Positions 62,990 to 64,000 of a DNA stretch of 64,000 bases are shown here, piece by piece. How positions within the stretch are numbered: position 1 is the stretch's first letter; every line of letters begins with the position of its first letter. The notes beneath the pieces are model-generated. The model made no database searches. It saw nothing but the letters and a program-made list of their open reading frames with translations, and was not told the origin of the DNA. The stretch is from Crocinitomicaceae bacterium (GTDB lineage: Bacteria > Bacteroidota > Bacteroidia > Flavobacteriales_D > Crocinitomicaceae). The stretch spans positions 62,001-126,000 of the forward strand of contig JAHEIL010000045.1 in assembly GCA_024639405.1 (NCBI GenBank), given 5' to 3'. The position numbers and the translations under genes are program-made.

Positions 62990-63352
62990 ATGACAACACA
63001 AAAAAATAAAAACATTCTTTCAAAAAGAGATTTCGCAAAACGAATGTTTCGCTATTTTATTTTCGCTTCAATTCTAATACTCTTTTCTCTTGGAATTGGA
63101 GTTGTTGGTTATCATATTACTGCTGGTTTGGGCTGGATTGATAGTTTGTTGAACGCTTCTATGATTTTAACTGGAATGGGTCCCGTTGATCGATTAACCA
63201 ATGATACCGCAAAAGTATTCGCTTCGTTTTATTCGCTTTTCAGTGGGGTAGCATTTTTGAGTACAGTTGCAATCTTTTTCTCTCCAATCGCGCATCGTTT
63301 ACTACATTTATTACATGTAGAAAACACTGAAGACGAAGACGAGGAGAATTAA
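62990..63352 (+). CDS. Two-TM protein resembling a K+ channel pore with altered filter
   Basis: A 120-residue membrane protein. Helix 1 is about 21-42, a short pore-like helix about 48-60, and helix 2 about 75-98; the C-terminus is acidic (ENTEDEDEEN). The order helix-pore helix-loop-helix and the stretch LNASMILTGMGPVDRLTNDTAKVF align by eye with the two-TM K+ channel form (T-x-x-T-V-G-Y-G-D-x-x-P, then GKIF), but TVGYG is replaced by TGMGPV at 61-66. Inferred: a channel-derived protein with altered or no K+ selectivity. Follows ruvC by 7 bases; its stop TAA overlaps the convergent DUF4296 stop. Confidence 0.7.
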   Translation: MTTQKNKNILSKRDFAKRMFRYFIFASILILFSLGIGVVGYHITAGLGWIDSLLNASMILTGMGPVDRLTNDTAKVFASFYSLFSGVAFLSTVAIFFSPIAHRLLHLLHVENTEDEDEEN

Positions 63353-63759
63353 TGCAACGATTTTTTCAATGCACTTTCTTCGACTTGAATACTATTGGCT
63401 GGAATAGTATGATTGTTACTAAATTTAGCTGCAGCAACATTCATTGAGTCTAATATCTGATTATTCAACGCAATCATTTCCTCTTGTCTTGAAGCATAAT
63501 AATCAAAACTTTCTTCAAATTGTTTTCTTGTGAATCCATGTTTTTTCAAGATCAAATCTCCTGATTTTTTCATGGTTTCATTGTAAAAAGAGATGTGTGA
63601 ATATTTCATTTGAAGATCTGCTTCAATGAGGTTCAAATCTATCATTAATCGAACCATCTTATCGGTAGAAATTAGGTCTGAAGGTTTTTTTGTGCCTAAC
63701 ATTGGATTGGTTGAACAAGCCGACATAAAAACTAACATTAAACCAACCAAATGTTTCAT
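63349..63759 (-). CDS. DUF4296 lipoprotein
   Basis: A 136-residue predicted lipoprotein: signal ending MSAC, with Cys15 as the lipid-modified residue. The rest is helical and matches my memory of DUF4296 (MVRLMIDLNLIEADLQMKYSH, then KHGFTRKQFEESFDYYASRQEEM). The family's function is unknown. Its ATG overlaps the upstream dihydroorotase stop (ATGA), so the two are probably cotranslated. Its stop shares bases with the convergent gene's stop. Confidence 0.87.
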   Translation of the reverse strand: MKHLVGLMLVFMSACSTNPMLGTKKPSDLISTDKMVRLMIDLNLIEADLQMKYSHISFYNETMKKSGDLILKKHGFTRKQFEESFDYYASRQEEMIALNNQILDSMNVAAAKFSNNHTIPANSIQVEESALKKSLH

Positions 63760-64000
63760 TTCGAAAAATTAAAGTTCAATCGTTGACCGCAAGTCCCTTC
63801 AATAATTTGACCATTATCGAAAACTAAATTCCCACTTACAAACGTTTTTTCGACTGAATAATTAAACGTTTCGCCTTCAAATGGAGACCAACCACATTTG
63901 TACAAAAGGCTTTCTTTTTGAACAGTATGTTGTTTTTTATCAACGACTACAAGATCTGCAAAATAACCTTCACGAATAAATCCTCTGTCTTTGATTTTAA
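63756..64000 (-). CDS. Dihydroorotase-like amidohydrolase, 5' part cut off by the window edge
   Basis: The last 80 codons of a gene entering from the right edge. The C-terminal sequence RGFIREGYFADLVVVD followed by YKCGWSPFEGETF and GNLVFDNGQI is typical of Bacteroidota dihydroorotase (third step of pyrimidine synthesis) and of related amidohydrolases. The catalytic domain is outside the window, so pyrC is probable but not certain. Its TGA overlaps the DUF4296 ATG. Confidence 0.8.
   Translation of the reverse strand, partial: KIKDRGFIREGYFADLVVVDKKQHTVQKESLLYKCGWSPFEGETFNYSVEKTFVSGNLVFDNGQIIEGTCGQRLNFNFSK

Overview
The window looks like chromosomal DNA of an AT-rich Bacteroidota bacterium, most likely Flavobacteriales and perhaps Crocinitomicaceae/Fluviicola-like (the family is an inference). 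Supports are type IX secretion (T9SS) sorting domains of both type A and type B, lineage-typical families (DUF4290, DUF3127, DUF4296, PafA phosphatase), and a recurring promoter pattern TTG-N17-21-TAnnTTTG, the known Bacteroidota sigma consensus. Coding density is high, no intergenic gap exceeds 300 bases, and I see no insertion sequence, prophage core genes, CRISPR array or rRNA.

Layout. 1-7.8 kb: a truncated secreted protein, dnaK, and a very large T9SS type B cell-surface protein, all on the minus strand. 8-11.7 kb: alaS and a LamG-like secreted protein. 11.7-21.4 kb: a surface-polysaccharide region (flippase, two glycosyltransferases, AsnB-type amidotransferase, CXXC-containing methyltransferase, YfhO-type membrane protein). 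21.5-27.4 kb, minus strand: a NatAB-like ABC exporter with a Ppx/GppA phosphatase, then a grpE-dnaJ-CPBP protease operon. 27.5-35.8 kb: an array of nine consecutive minus-strand genes for secreted proteins. 35.9-42.8 kb: sppA, an M14 carboxypeptidase, a PafA phosphatase and an unknown protein. 42.8-53 kb: rsmG, an ECF sigma factor, a GT2, tgt, an LptF/G permease, a DUF481 protein, purL, DUF4290, murA and a TlpA-like thioredoxin. 53-64 kb: tig, tRNA-Leu(UAG), a flavin reductase, DUF3127, DUF2007, a cold-shock protein, an alpha/beta hydrolase, an M24 peptidase, an ABC-F protein, a GT2 plus a lipid-flippase-like protein, ruvC, a channel-like membrane protein, DUF4296, and the 3' end of a dihydroorotase-like gene.

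The best candidate for an undescribed system is the array at 27468-35839. It has two promoter-headed transcription units. Each carries a small protein 'a', a small protein 'b' and a glycine-rich protein 'G' in that order, and the a-b-G block is clearly duplicated. The small proteins join a Bacteroidota surface-protein N-module to a C-terminal beta domain that resembles phage structural/tail domains. The glycine-rich proteins resemble the ALK/LTK glycine-rich domain and may fold as polyglycine-II bundles. A T9SS type A protein heads the first unit, and a long tail-fibre-like protein ends the second. I infer a secreted multi-component fibre, coat or adhesin; nothing in the window proves assembly.

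Other points: MurA has Asp where E. coli has the fosfomycin-target Cys115; Tgt lacks the three zinc cysteines; DnaJ keeps only two of four zinc-finger CXXC motifs; a DUF3127 protein ends in an SSB-like acidic tip (DDDLPF); and a small two-TM protein resembles a K+ channel pore with a non-canonical filter (TGMGPV).
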